From positions 62,114-126,113 of the forward strand of contig NZ_LMHW01000012.1 in NCBI RefSeq assembly GCF_001428525.1: a DNA stretch of 64,000 bases. The letters run 5' to 3'. Position 1 is the first letter of the stretch; every line of letters begins with the position of its first letter. The position numbers were made by a program, and so were the translations under genes. Shown piece after piece: positions 52,307 through 62,154 of this stretch. Below the pieces are notes generated by a model, which ran no database searches, was not told where the DNA came from, and was given only the letters and a program-made list of their open reading frames with translations. The stretch is from Flavobacterium sp. Root186 (GTDB taxonomy: Bacteria > Bacteroidota > Bacteroidia > Flavobacteriales > Flavobacteriaceae).

Positions 52307-52544
52307 ATTTTTTAGTTGTTTATCTTGTATGAATTGTAACTTTTTACAAAGACAAATTTAAAATCATGTGTTTTTTTAGAAGGGAACAAGAAGTTTTTAA
52401 AATAATAAAATACGGTTTTTTGAGTAGTTAATCCATTGATTTTTAATTAAATAAGAAAAATACTACATTTTTAAAATTTGTTATTTATGTAAGACTTCTT
52501 ACTCGTTTAATATTCAAGCTTTTATTATCAGAAGTATCATAAAA

Positions 52545-52582
52545 GCAAAAGCCGAATCTTGTTAAAGATTCGGCTTTTTTAT
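52545..52582. terminator. Terminator downstream of pruA
   Basis: AAAAGCCGAATCTT (52547-52560) and AAGATTCGGCTTTT (52565-52578) form a perfect 14-bp stem. The rest of the 328-bp gap is AT-rich, with CTTGAAAC-type periodic units at about 52600-52630. Confidence 0.85.
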
Positions 52583-52634
52583 AGATATAGTTTCTAACTT
52601 GAAACTTGAAATATTTCTAAACTTGAAACAAAAA

Positions 52635-54260
52635 TTAACCTAAGAAAGGATATCTGTAATCTTCTGGAGTTACAAAAGTTTCTTTGATAGTTCTTGGAGA
52701 AGCCCAACGCAATAAGTTTAATGCAGAACCCGCTTTATCGTTGGTTCCAGAAGCTCTTGCACCACCAAAAGGCTGCATTCCAACAACTGCTCCGGTTGGT
52801 TTGTCATTGATGTAGAAGTTACCTGCAGCATTTTGCAATTTAGTAGTAGCTACTTCAATAGCGTAACGGTCCTGGCTGAAAACTGCTCCGGTTAAAGCAT
52901 ATTCAGAAGTAGTATCAACTAATTCTAAAGTCTCTTCCCATTTAGCATCTTCGTAAACATAAATTGTGATAACTGGTCCGAATAATTCGGTTTCCATTGT
53001 AGTATATTTTGGGTTTGTAGTTACAATAACTGTTGGCTCAATAAAGTACCCAACCGATTTATCGTAATTTCCACCAATAATAATTTCAGCATCAGCATCT
53101 TTTTTAGCTTGATCAATATAACTAGCTAATTTATCAAAAGAACCTTCGTGAATAACTGCTGTAATGAAGTTTCCAAAATCTTCCGGAGAACCCATTTTCA
53201 TAGATTTTACATCAGCAATCAATTGTTCTTTTACAGCTGGCCATAAACTTTGCGGAATATAAGCTCTAGATGCAGCAGAACATTTTTGACCTTGGAATTC
53301 AAAAGCACCGCGCGTAATACCAGTAACAACTTGTTTTACGTTTGCGCTTGGGTGAGCAATGATAAAATCTTTACCACCAGTTTCACCAACGATTCTTGGG
53401 TATGTTTTATAATTGTGAATGTTTGCTCCAATTTTAGCCCAAATATCTTTAAACACGTGAGTTGAACCTGTAAAGTGAACACCAGCAAAATCACGGCTAG
53501 CTAAAACAGTATCTGTAATCATTAAAGCATCTCCAAAAACTACATTGATAACTCCGTCAGGAACTCCAGCTTCTTTGAAAACGTCAAGAATAATTTTTGT
53601 AGAAAATACCTGGCTGTCGCTTGGTTTCCAAACTACAACGTTACCCATCATAGCAGCACTTGCAGGAAGATTTGCAGCAATAGCAGTAAAGTTAAAAGGA
53701 GTAATTGCGTAAACAAAACCTTCAAGAGGTCTGTATTCTAAACGGTTCCAAACAGTAGAATCTGATTTTGGCTGATCGTTGTAAATCTGCGTCATGAATT
53801 CTACGTTGTAACGTAAAAAGTCAATTAATTCACAAGAAGCATCAATTTCTGCCTGGTGAATATTTTTTGATTGACCAATCATAGTTGCTGCGTTAATACG
53901 TGCTCTGTAAGGACCAGCGATTAATTCAGCAGCTTTTAAGAAAATAGCAGCACGTTGTTCCCATGCCATATTTGCCCATGCTTTTCTTGATTCAAGTGCA
54001 TTTGCAATTGCTTTTTCAATATGTTGTTTTTCAGCTAAATGATACTTCCCAACGATGTGTTTGTGATCATGAGGAGCTGTAATATTTCTTGTGTTTCCAG
54101 TTTTGATTTCTTCACTTCCAATATATAACGGAACGTCAATTTGAGAGTTCCACATTGTAGTGTAAGCTGCCTGAACAGCTGCTTTTTCTGGTGAGTTCGG
54201 TGCGTAGCTTTTTACAGGCTCGTTTACCGCTTTTGGTACATGAAAGAATCCTTTTAACAT
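52635..54260 (-). CDS. pruA: 1-pyrroline-5-carboxylate dehydrogenase
   Basis: Aldehyde-dehydrogenase-family enzyme that converts pyrroline-5-carboxylate to glutamate in proline degradation. 541 residues, typical of the long stand-alone PruA. Catalytic Cys in FEFQGQKCSAASRAY and Glu in RIVGETGGKDF; NAD-binding GSTHVFKDIW. The C-terminal GGARASGTNDKAGS and ASPRTIKE segments are specific for this subfamily. No proline dehydrogenase gene lies next to it. Promoter at 54303-54336. Confidence 0.95.
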   Translation of the reverse strand: MLKGFFHVPKAVNEPVKSYAPNSPEKAAVQAAYTTMWNSQIDVPLYIGSEEIKTGNTRNITAPHDHKHIVGKYHLAEKQHIEKAIANALESRKAWANMAWEQRAAIFLKAAELIAGPYRARINAATMIGQSKNIHQAEIDASCELIDFLRYNVEFMTQIYNDQPKSDSTVWNRLEYRPLEGFVYAITPFNFTAIAANLPASAAMMGNVVVWKPSDSQVFSTKIILDVFKEAGVPDGVINVVFGDALMITDTVLASRDFAGVHFTGSTHVFKDIWAKIGANIHNYKTYPRIVGETGGKDFIIAHPSANVKQVVTGITRGAFEFQGQKCSAASRAYIPQSLWPAVKEQLIADVKSMKMGSPEDFGNFITAVIHEGSFDKLASYIDQAKKDADAEIIIGGNYDKSVGYFIEPTVIVTTNPKYTTMETELFGPVITIYVYEDAKWEETLELVDTTSEYALTGAVFSQDRYAIEVATTKLQNAAGNFYINDKPTGAVVGMQPFGGARASGTNDKAGSALNLLRWASPRTIKETFVTPEDYRYPFLG

Positions 54261-54302
54261 GGGATAAATTATTTTAAAATTTACGAATTGTTTAATTTTT
54301 TA

Positions 54303-54336
54303 CAAAAGTACAAATGATAATTTGATTATATCACAA
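54303..54336 (-). promoter_or_regulatory. Promoter of pruA
   Basis: Minus strand: TTG (54334-54336), 23 bp, TACTTTTG (54303-54310). Confidence 0.55.
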
Positions 54337-54408
54337 TACAATATTAAAAAGTTGTAATTTAATAATCTAATTGCACGAAGTTGTAAAATATAACTTCTCA
54401 TAAAGGTT

Positions 54409-54416
54409 TAAATTTG
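54409..54416 (+). promoter_or_regulatory. Possible -7 promoter element of the ligase-associated cluster
   Basis: TAAATTTG matches TAnnTTTG, 37 bp before the exonuclease ATG. The nearest TTG is 25 bp upstream, slightly far. Confidence 0.4.
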
Positions 54417-54453
54417 AGTCACTTCTGAAAAGAATATTTTAAATGCAACATTT

Positions 54454-55509
54454 ATGAAAATACCACTGCTAGCTTTTAATGATAAAGGTATTTACTGTCA
54501 GCAGGCAGATGTTTATCTTGATCCGTGGCGTCCTGTAAAGAATGCCATAATTACGCACGGACATTCTGATCACGCACGCTGGGGGCATCAAAATTATATT
54601 ACACATCATACCAATATTCCCATAATACGCCATCGTTTGGGCGAAATAAATGTTGCCGGAAAAGAGTGGGGAGAAACCTTCGTTATTAATAACGTAAAAT
54701 TTTCGCTTCACCCCGCCGGACATATTATTGGAAGTTCGCAGATTAGAGTAGAACACAAAGGCGAAGTCTGGGTTTTTACCGGAGATTATAAAACGGAAGA
54801 CGACGGAATTTCAACTCCTTATGAAGTAATAAAATGCGACACTTTCATAACCGAATGTACTTTCGGATTACCCGCTTTTAACTGGACACCACAAGCTGAA
54901 GTTATTTCGGAAATTAATAATTGGTGGGCCGAAAATAAAGCCGAAGGCAGAACGTCAATTCTTTTTGGATATTCTTTAGGAAAAGCACAACGGCTTTTAA
55001 AATACTTAGATACCGATATCGGAAAAATATACACGCACGGCGCCATCGAAAACATGACGAATGTTTTACGGCCGATGGTTTACTTTCCTCCAACCGAATT
55101 AATTACAAGAGAAACAAAAAGAGAAGCGCTTTTAGGAAATATTGTTCTCGCTCCGCCAAGCGCACATGGAAGCATCTGGATTAGAAAAATGACACCCTTT
55201 GTAACCGGATCAGCCAGCGGATGGATGGCTTTTCGAGGCGCAAGACGAAGACGCGCAATTGACAAAGGTTTTGTATTAAGCGATCATTGTGACTGGCATT
55301 CTTTATTAGAAAGTGTAAAAGCAACGGGTGCAGAACGAGTAATCTGCACGCACGGTTATACCGATATTTTTGCCAAATATTTAAGAGAATTAGGTTACGA
55401 TGCCAGAACCGAAAAGACACAATACGAAGGTGAAACTGCCGAAATGGAAAAAGAAGAAAAGGAAGTCGAAGCAGATCAAAACGAAACTTCGATTATTTCT
55501 GAAAATTAA
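54454..55509 (+). CDS. Ligase-associated DNA exonuclease (metallo-beta-lactamase/beta-CASP fold)
   Basis: 351 residues. The metal-binding HxHxDH motif is in THGHSDHARWGH; further ligands lie in HPAGHIIGSSQ and FTGDYKTEDDG. The rest resembles the beta-CASP part (FGYSLGKAQRLLKYLD, SDHCDWHSLL). The C-terminal tail is Glu/Lys-rich. This is the first gene of the known ligase-associated DNA repair set; ligase follows after six bases. Confidence 0.92.
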   Translation: MKIPLLAFNDKGIYCQQADVYLDPWRPVKNAIITHGHSDHARWGHQNYITHHTNIPIIRHRLGEINVAGKEWGETFVINNVKFSLHPAGHIIGSSQIRVEHKGEVWVFTGDYKTEDDGISTPYEVIKCDTFITECTFGLPAFNWTPQAEVISEINNWWAENKAEGRTSILFGYSLGKAQRLLKYLDTDIGKIYTHGAIENMTNVLRPMVYFPPTELITRETKREALLGNIVLAPPSAHGSIWIRKMTPFVTGSASGWMAFRGARRRRAIDKGFVLSDHCDWHSLLESVKATGAERVICTHGYTDIFAKYLRELGYDARTEKTQYEGETAEMEKEEKEVEADQNETSIISEN

Positions 55510-55515
55510 ATGTAA

Positions 55516-57117
55516 ATGAAAAATTTCGCCCAACTTATAAAAACACTGGACAGTTCCAATAAAACGAACGTAAAAGTCGATGCTTTGACTACGTATTTTA
55601 AAAATGCATCGCCGGAAGATAAAGTATGGACTATTGCGATTCTTTCGCACCGTCGCCCTGCCAGACCGGTTAATACTACTTTGCTTAGGCTTTGGGCAAA
55701 TGAACTGGCCAATATTCCGTTATGGCTTTTTGAAGAAAGTTACCATATCGTCGGCGATTTAGCCGAAACTATTGCTTTGATAATCCCAACGACAAAAGAA
55801 CATTCTGATAAAAGTTTAACCGAATTTCTACAGGAAATCATCGCCTTAAAAAAGAAAACCGATTCCGAGAAAAAAGAATATCTGCATGAAAACTGGATGG
55901 CATTAAATTATTACGAACGTTTTGTTTTTACCAAACTAATTACCGGAAGTTTTAGAATCGGCGTAAGCCAAAAATTAATGACAAGAGCATTGTCAAAAGC
56001 AGAAAATGTTGATGAAGATGCATTGGCTTATAAATTAATGGGAAACTGGAATCCGAACACGATTACTTTTCAGGAATTGATTTTGGATGAACAAAGTTCC
56101 GATTATTTATCAAAACCTTATCCGTTTTATCTTGCGTACCCAATTGAAGGCGAAGTGGAAGATTTAGGAAATCCCGAAGATTGGTCCATCGAACATAAAT
56201 GGGACGGAATTCGGTCACAGACAATCATCCGCGAAAGCGAAATTTATATTTGGTCAAGAGGCGAGGAGCTGGTTACGGATAAATATCCTGAGTTTAAATC
56301 TTTCGTCGGATTGATTCCAAACGGAACTGTAATTGATGCCGAGATTTTAGCTTTTCCCGAAAATGAAATCGGAACTTTTAATGATTTACAAGCCCGAATC
56401 GGACGAAAAACCATATCGGCAAATCTTTTAGAGAAAGTTCCGGTAATTCTTAAAGCGTACGATATTTTAGAATGGGAGGGAAAAGATATTCGAAATTTAC
56501 CGTATATGGAAAGAAGAAAATTATTGGAAGATTTATACGATGAAATAAAAGATTATACGACTTCGTTTCAGCTTTCAAAACGAGTTGCTTTAACTTCCTG
56601 GGAAGATGTAGTAAAAGAAAGAGAATGCGCCCGCGAAATGAAAAGCGAGGGTTTGATGATAAAACGCAACAATTCGCCGTATCAGGTTGGAAGAAAAAAA
56701 GGCGATTGGTGGAAATGGAAAATCGAACCTCTAGTAATTGATGCCGTTCTAACGTACGCCATGCGCGGGCACGGACGACGTTCCAATTTATTTACTGATT
56801 ATACTTTTGCGCTTTGGCAAAACAATGAAAACGGAGAGAAAGAACTCGTCACTTTCGCAAAAGCATATTCCGGTTTAACCGATGCCGAATTTAGAAAAGT
56901 AGATGATTTTATAAAGAAGAATACTTTAGAGCGTTTTGGTCCGGTGCGAAGCGTAACGCCGCAATTGGTTTTTGAAATTGGTTTTGAAGGAATTTCACTT
57001 TCCAAAAGACATAAAAGCGGAATAGCTACAAGATTCCCAAGAATTTTGAGATGGAGACAAGACAAAAAAATAGAAGAAGCCAATTCTATTGAAGATTTAA
57101 AAAATATGATTTCATAA
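55516..57117 (+). CDS. ATP-dependent DNA ligase
   Basis: 533 residues. N-terminal DNA-binding domain, then the nucleotidyltransferase core with the adenylated Lys228 in EHKWDGIR (motif KxDG), followed by IDAEILAFP, FDILEWEGKD-like AYDILEWEG, EGLMIKRNNSPY and WWKWKIEP motifs, and an OB-fold domain ending the protein. It seals nicks with ATP, in addition to the NAD-dependent ligase expected elsewhere. Part of the four-gene set with exonuclease, helicase and PdeM. Confidence 0.93.
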   Translation: MKNFAQLIKTLDSSNKTNVKVDALTTYFKNASPEDKVWTIAILSHRRPARPVNTTLLRLWANELANIPLWLFEESYHIVGDLAETIALIIPTTKEHSDKSLTEFLQEIIALKKKTDSEKKEYLHENWMALNYYERFVFTKLITGSFRIGVSQKLMTRALSKAENVDEDALAYKLMGNWNPNTITFQELILDEQSSDYLSKPYPFYLAYPIEGEVEDLGNPEDWSIEHKWDGIRSQTIIRESEIYIWSRGEELVTDKYPEFKSFVGLIPNGTVIDAEILAFPENEIGTFNDLQARIGRKTISANLLEKVPVILKAYDILEWEGKDIRNLPYMERRKLLEDLYDEIKDYTTSFQLSKRVALTSWEDVVKERECAREMKSEGLMIKRNNSPYQVGRKKGDWWKWKIEPLVIDAVLTYAMRGHGRRSNLFTDYTFALWQNNENGEKELVTFAKAYSGLTDAEFRKVDDFIKKNTLERFGPVRSVTPQLVFEIGFEGISLSKRHKSGIATRFPRILRWRQDKKIEEANSIEDLKNMIS

Positions 57118-57120
57118 AAG

Positions 57121-57212
57121 ATTCAAAGGGACAAAGTAACAGAGTTTCAAAGAAAAAAACTTTAGGAAACAGCTAGACTTTGTCCCTCTGAGCCTTTGCA
57201 ACTTTGAACCTT
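57121..57212. repeat. Octad-periodic inverted tract between ligase and helicase
   Basis: Left arm 57121-57152 has four exactly phased units ending CARAG (ATTCAAAG, GGACAAAG, TAACAGAG, TTTCAAAG). Right arm 57177-57212 has four phased complementary units (ACTTTGTC, CCTCTGAG, CCTTTGCA, ACTTTGAA) and ends eight bases before the helicase ATG. Confidence 0.7.
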
Positions 57213-57220
57213 ATAAAAAA

Positions 57221-59710
57221 ATGAACAGGGACGAATTATATGTAGTAGCCGAAAACTGGTTTAAAAGTCAGGGTTGGAAATCTTTTCCGTTTCAGACTCA
57301 AACCTGGACCGCTTTTCTGCAAGGGAAAAATGGTTTGTTAAACGCGCCAACAGGAAGTGGGAAAACCTATGCTCTGTGGTTTCCTGTAGTTCTCGATTAC
57401 ATAAAAAAAAATCCCGATTATAAAACTACCCGAGGCGAAGCCGAACGGAGCTTAGCTAAACACAAGTCTGGATTAAAAGCCATTTGGATTACGCCATTGC
57501 GAGCACTTTCTGTAGAAATAAAACAGGCTGCAGAGCGAATTATTACAGATCTGGATTTGCCTTTAACTGTTGGAATTCGTTCGGGAGATACTTCGCAAAG
57601 CGAAAGAACGAAGCAGAAAAACAAAATGCCCGATCTTTTAATTATAACGCCTGAAAGTTTACAGCTTCTTTTGGCTTCAAAACAATACGAAAAAACCTTT
57701 GCCAATTGCGGCGCCATTGTAGTAGACGAATGGCACGAATTGATGGGAACCAAACGTGGAGTACAAATGGAGTTGGCGCTTTCGAGATTAAAAACAATCG
57801 CTCCAAAAATGCGAATCTGGGGAATTTCGGCAACTATTGGAAATCTCGAATTGGCGCAAGAAGTTTTGTTAGGTCATGATACAGAAGCGTATCAAAATTC
57901 AGTTTTGATAAAAGCGCACATCAACAAAAAAATAAAAATAGAATCGATTCTTCCTGAAAAAATGGAAACCTATCCGTGGCGCGGACACATGGGGTTGCAT
58001 TTGATTGATGAGGTTGCCAAAATCATCCGAAGAAGTAAAACGACTTTAATTTTTACCAATGTACGTTCGGCTTGTGAAATTTGGTTTCAGGCCATTTTAG
58101 AAAGATATCCAGAATTTGCCGGGGAAATGGCAATGCATCACGGAAGCATCAGCAGAGAAACTCGTTTGTGGGTTGAAGACGCAATTCGAAACGAAGAATT
58201 AAAAGTGGTAGTTTGTACTTCGAGTCTGGATCTTGGTGTCGATTTTGCGCCTGTTGAAACGATTATTCAGGTTGGCGGTCCAAAAGGTGTTGCGCGTTTC
58301 TTGCAAAGAGCGGGAAGAAGCGGACACCAGCCCGGAAAAGAAAGTGTGATTTATTTTCTAGCTACTCATGCTATGGAATTAATCGAAGCTTCGGCATTAA
58401 AAAAAGCGGTTGCCAAAACAGTTGTCGAAGATCGAATGCCGTATTTAAACAGTTGGGATGTTTTGGTTCAATATTTAAATACTCTGGCAGTTTCTGACGG
58501 ATTTTTTCCCGATGAAATTTACGAAGAAGTCAAAACAACATTCTGTTATCAAAATATAACCAAAGAAAACTGGAACTGGATTTTAAATTTCATCACCAAT
58601 GGAAGTCAGAGTCTACAAGCTTACGATGAATTCAAAAAAGTAGAAATCGAAGAAGACGGACGCTATAAAATCAACAGCCGATTTATTGCCATGCATCACC
58701 GAATGCAAATGGGAACGATTGTGGGCGACGCAGTTTTGAATGTGAAATTTTTAAGTGGCGGTTTTATCGGAACAATTGAAGAATGGTTTGCCTCAAAATT
58801 ACAACGAGGAGATGTTTTTACTTTTGCAGGAAGGCGACTCGAATTATTTCAAATTAAAAATATGCAGGTTTTAGTTCGAAAAGCGGATCCGAAGAAAACT
58901 GCGAGAGTCGTAAGCTGGATGGGAGGACGAATGACATTATCGGCACAAATGAGTGAATTGCTTCGGGAAGAATTGTATGCAGCAAACACAGACAATTTAA
59001 CACCCGAATTAAAAGCTTTGAAGCCTATTTTTGACAGACAGCGAAAAGAAAGTATTGTGCCTAATAATGATGAATTTTTAATAGAAACCTTTAAAACACG
59101 CGAAGGTTTTCATGCGATTTTTTATCCGTTTGAAGGACGCTATGTTCACGAAGCAATGGCAAGTTTAATTTCGTATCGAATTAGTTTATTATCGCCAATC
59201 ACATTTTCGCTTGCGTATAATGATTACGGATTTGAGTTGCTTTCGGATCAGGAAATTGATATGCAGTCTGTTTTTGATAATAATTTATTTTCTACAGAAT
59301 ATGTGCATCATGATTTGCAGAAAAGTTTAAATTCAACCGAAATGGCGCGTAGAAAGTTTAGAGATATTGCCGTAATAGCTGGTTTAGTTTTTACAGGAAT
59401 GCCGGGAAAACCAGTTAAAACAAAACATTTACAAAGCGGTTCGCAATTGCTTTTTGAAGTTTTTAGAGATTATGAACCCGATAATTTACTTTTGCAACAA
59501 GCCTTTATCGAAACCTTTGAACATCAGTTAGAAGAAGGACGTTTAATTCAGGCTATGGAAAGAATAAATAACCAGAATATTGTCTGGAAACAATGCAAGA
59601 AACCAACGCCATTTAGTTTCCCGATCATTACAGATCGTTTAAGGGAAAAAATATCAAGCGAAACATTACAGGAAAGAATTAAAAAAATGACCGCAAGTTA
59701 TATAAAATAA
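57221..59710 (+). CDS. Ligase-associated DEXH-box helicase (Lhr-like)
   Basis: 829 residues of helicase superfamily 2. Walker A APTGSGKT at 42-49; the DExH box is DEWH at 169-172, the Lhr variant with Trp; motif III ISATIG; C-terminal motifs QRAGRSGHQPG and STSLDLGVDFA-like CTSSLDLGVDF. A long Lhr-type C-terminal region with a winged helix follows. It probably unwinds DNA for the ligase and nucleases of this cluster. PdeM starts six bases after its stop. Confidence 0.93.
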   Translation: MNRDELYVVAENWFKSQGWKSFPFQTQTWTAFLQGKNGLLNAPTGSGKTYALWFPVVLDYIKKNPDYKTTRGEAERSLAKHKSGLKAIWITPLRALSVEIKQAAERIITDLDLPLTVGIRSGDTSQSERTKQKNKMPDLLIITPESLQLLLASKQYEKTFANCGAIVVDEWHELMGTKRGVQMELALSRLKTIAPKMRIWGISATIGNLELAQEVLLGHDTEAYQNSVLIKAHINKKIKIESILPEKMETYPWRGHMGLHLIDEVAKIIRRSKTTLIFTNVRSACEIWFQAILERYPEFAGEMAMHHGSISRETRLWVEDAIRNEELKVVVCTSSLDLGVDFAPVETIIQVGGPKGVARFLQRAGRSGHQPGKESVIYFLATHAMELIEASALKKAVAKTVVEDRMPYLNSWDVLVQYLNTLAVSDGFFPDEIYEEVKTTFCYQNITKENWNWILNFITNGSQSLQAYDEFKKVEIEEDGRYKINSRFIAMHHRMQMGTIVGDAVLNVKFLSGGFIGTIEEWFASKLQRGDVFTFAGRRLELFQIKNMQVLVRKADPKKTARVVSWMGGRMTLSAQMSELLREELYAANTDNLTPELKALKPIFDRQRKESIVPNNDEFLIETFKTREGFHAIFYPFEGRYVHEAMASLISYRISLLSPITFSLAYNDYGFELLSDQEIDMQSVFDNNLFSTEYVHHDLQKSLNSTEMARRKFRDIAVIAGLVFTGMPGKPVKTKHLQSGSQLLFEVFRDYEPDNLLLQQAFIETFEHQLEEGRLIQAMERINNQNIVWKQCKKPTPFSFPIITDRLREKISSETLQERIKKMTASYIK

Positions 59711-59716
59711 GGAATT

Positions 59717-60349
59717 ATGAAAATCAGTATCAACAATCAAAATTTCGTTTTGCATCAATCTGGAGCAGCTTTTTGGGAAGAAAAGAAAATACTTTTTATT
59801 TCTGATTTGCACTTGGGGAAAATTGCACATTTCAGAAAACACGGAATGGCAATTCCGGAGAAAGCGGTTTTGGAAAATTTTACGAGATTAAATGAAGTTT
59901 TGAGTTTATTCGATGCTGAAACGATTATTTTTCTGGGAGATTTATTCCACAGTAAAATCAATAATGAATGGGATTTTTTTGCAGATTGGACTAAAACAGT
60001 TTCTCAGCAGATTATTCTAGTGGAAGGGAATCATGATATTATTTCAAAAAAAAACTACGCCGATTTAAATATCCAAATTTACGAAGAACTGATAATCAAT
60101 GATTTTCTCTTAACGCATCATCCAACAACAAGAGAAAACTTTTTTAATTTTTGCGGACACATTCATCCCGGAATAAAATTGAAAGGATTGGGCAGACAGT
60201 TTTTGAGTTTATCTTGCTTTTTTAGAAAGCCGCATCAATTTATCTTTCCTTCTTTTGGGGAATTTACAGGTAATTTTTATTTAATTCCCGAAGAAAATGA
60301 CCAAGTATATACCATTACAAAGGAAGAAGTAATAGAAATAAAACGCTGA
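59717..60349 (+). CDS. pdeM: Ligase-associated metallophosphoesterase PdeM
   Basis: 210 residues of the calcineurin-like phosphoesterase fold: FISDLHLGKIAHFRKHG (metal ligands Asp and His), FLGDLFHS, VEGNHD, and the C-terminal GHIHPG motif. This set matches the PdeM family of the ligase-associated repair system, a DNA phosphodiesterase or nuclease by inference. It is the last gene of the four and is convergent with apaG. Confidence 0.92.
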   Translation: MKISINNQNFVLHQSGAAFWEEKKILFISDLHLGKIAHFRKHGMAIPEKAVLENFTRLNEVLSLFDAETIIFLGDLFHSKINNEWDFFADWTKTVSQQIILVEGNHDIISKKNYADLNIQIYEELIINDFLLTHHPTTRENFFNFCGHIHPGIKLKGLGRQFLSLSCFFRKPHQFIFPSFGEFTGNFYLIPEENDQVYTITKEEVIEIKR

Positions 60350-60350
60350 A

Positions 60351-60737
60351 TTAGTTTAAAGCAAAAGGAGCACACATTCTAAAAGTAGGAACAATTACTT
60401 TGAATGTTTTAGTCGTAGTGAAATTAATCATATTAAAATGACCTTTCATAGCACCATAAGGAGATGATAATAAACAACCAGAACTGTAAGTGTGATTTTC
60501 ACCTGGTTTTAAAACAGGTTTTTTTCCAATAACGCCTTCTCCGTCTACAACATCCAGGTCGTTTAATGAATCATGAATTTCCCAATGACGAGAAGTTAAC
60601 TGAACAGAATCTTTACTATGATTTTCGATTGTAACCACGTAACTAAAAGCAAAGTGAATCTTATAGTTCTTGAAGTAAGTGCCTTCAAAACTAGTTAAAA
60701 CCGATATTTTTATGCCTCGTGTAATTTGAGAAACCAT
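60351..60737 (-). CDS. apaG: ApaG protein
   Basis: 128 residues of the ApaG/F-box-like immunoglobulin fold: the start ITRGIKISVLTSFEG, the HFAFSYVVTIENHSKDSVQLTSRHWEIHDS core, and the GVIGKKPVLKPGENHTYSSGCLLSSPYGAMKGHF end. The family is linked to magnesium/cobalt handling and pyrophosphate binding; the exact role is unsettled. The stop is two bases from the pdeM stop. Candidate -7 box TAGCTTTG at 60771-60778 (minus). Confidence 0.93.
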   Translation of the reverse strand: MVSQITRGIKISVLTSFEGTYFKNYKIHFAFSYVVTIENHSKDSVQLTSRHWEIHDSLNDLDVVDGEGVIGKKPVLKPGENHTYSSGCLLSSPYGAMKGHFNMINFTTTKTFKVIVPTFRMCAPFALN

Positions 60738-60816
60738 ATTAACCTAGTAAATCTGTGTGAGTTATAGGCACAAAGCTACGAAAAAAAATTAGGAAACCTA
60801 AAACCTTAACAATGTT

Positions 60817-62076
60817 TTAATTAACGATGTTTATTGAGTTTGCATTACCTTTTCCTATAACTCTTTGATATCGATCTGTACTTTCTCTGTAATAAACTAA
60901 TATAGTGTACTCGTTTTCTGTTTGATAAAAATTACCATCAATCGCATTTTCATAATCAATATTACCTTTTTTATCGGCAACAGTATATTGAAAATTAGTA
61001 AAACCCTGTTTGATCATTACGGCTTTTTCAAAAACGGCTTTATCAGTATTATAATCCAGTTTATATTCTGGTGATAAGCTGTAATTGTTGAACATTCCGG
61101 TTACATAAATATCTTTGTTGAGCCTGAAAACCGGAGCCGAAAGTGTAAAATAAACCCAGGCATAATCAGCTTCAATGCTGTTGTCTGAACCGTTTATGTT
61201 TTTAACAACAAAATTTCCGTTAACATCCTGATAATTGGTATAAATCTGATTTCCTCTTGCGGCATTGGTGTACAAATAGGCATTGTAAATATCATTGTTA
61301 GCGCCCACTCTTCCTACGTTATTATTTGCTGCACGAATGTCTTTATTTTCAAAATATAAAAATTCATTTCCACCCCAAAATTGCGTTTCAGCATCGTATT
61401 TATAAACCAGTTGATTTCCAATTGTGTACTGCGGTACAATATTTTTAATACCTGTATTGAAATTTCCGTTTTGGTATAAAAGAACTTTTACATTTTGAAT
61501 TGGAGTTTGAAAAGTAATATCATTTGAAACAATCGAAAAATCCAAATTCTGTTTGTAATCAATATTGCTAAGGTTTCGGGTTCTTTTTACCTGTGCTGCA
61601 ACGGTGCAATGATCTTCATATAAAATGAATTTTCGGGAGAAAACAACTTCTTTATCTTCATTTAAAATTTTCAGGATATAATTTCCGGACAATCTTAACT
61701 GCGTTGTAAATTGATTTGGAAACGCTAGTCGGTAATGTGAATAAACCTGAAGCGTGTTAAACGAGTTAGAATAATCTGTAATTCTCTGCCCGTCAAAACC
61801 TCGAAGATAATCTGTTTTCGGAATATCGGTTGGTTTCCAGTTATAATCGCAATGTGTGATTTCAAAATAATAATTGGCTTCGTTGCCAAATAAGTCATCA
61901 AACTGAAATTCAAACGTAGAATTCAATTCAAATACCGGAACAACATTATTGCCATTCTGAACAAAAGTAACGGTTTTGATATTGTATGGAGGAACTACTT
62001 CAGTTTGTATTTCCTGAGCTTTCGCGAAAGTAAAAACAAAAAACAAAAGCAAACTTTGATATAAAAATTTTGGCAT
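60817..62076 (-). CDS. DUF5103 protein (T9SS plug-like domain)
   Basis: 419 residues, exported: signal peptide (MPKFLYQSLLLFFVFTFAKA), then all-beta segments. The YYFEITHCDYNWKPTDIPKTDYLRGFDGQRITDYSNSFNT region is the strongest DUF5103 mark. The family includes the plug-type partners of T9SS outer-membrane channels. Context in this window (one T9SS cargo) is compatible. No operon partner; upstream of it lies the SNF2 helicase. Confidence 0.82.
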   Translation of the reverse strand: MPKFLYQSLLLFFVFTFAKAQEIQTEVVPPYNIKTVTFVQNGNNVVPVFELNSTFEFQFDDLFGNEANYYFEITHCDYNWKPTDIPKTDYLRGFDGQRITDYSNSFNTLQVYSHYRLAFPNQFTTQLRLSGNYILKILNEDKEVVFSRKFILYEDHCTVAAQVKRTRNLSNIDYKQNLDFSIVSNDITFQTPIQNVKVLLYQNGNFNTGIKNIVPQYTIGNQLVYKYDAETQFWGGNEFLYFENKDIRAANNNVGRVGANNDIYNAYLYTNAARGNQIYTNYQDVNGNFVVKNINGSDNSIEADYAWVYFTLSAPVFRLNKDIYVTGMFNNYSLSPEYKLDYNTDKAVFEKAVMIKQGFTNFQYTVADKKGNIDYENAIDGNFYQTENEYTILVYYRESTDRYQRVIGKGNANSINIVN

Positions 62077-62154
62077 CTTATTACGTTGTAAGATTGTAAA
62101 TATAAGAATTTTATTAAACGTAATAAGATGCCATTTATTGGATGAAGCAATTTA

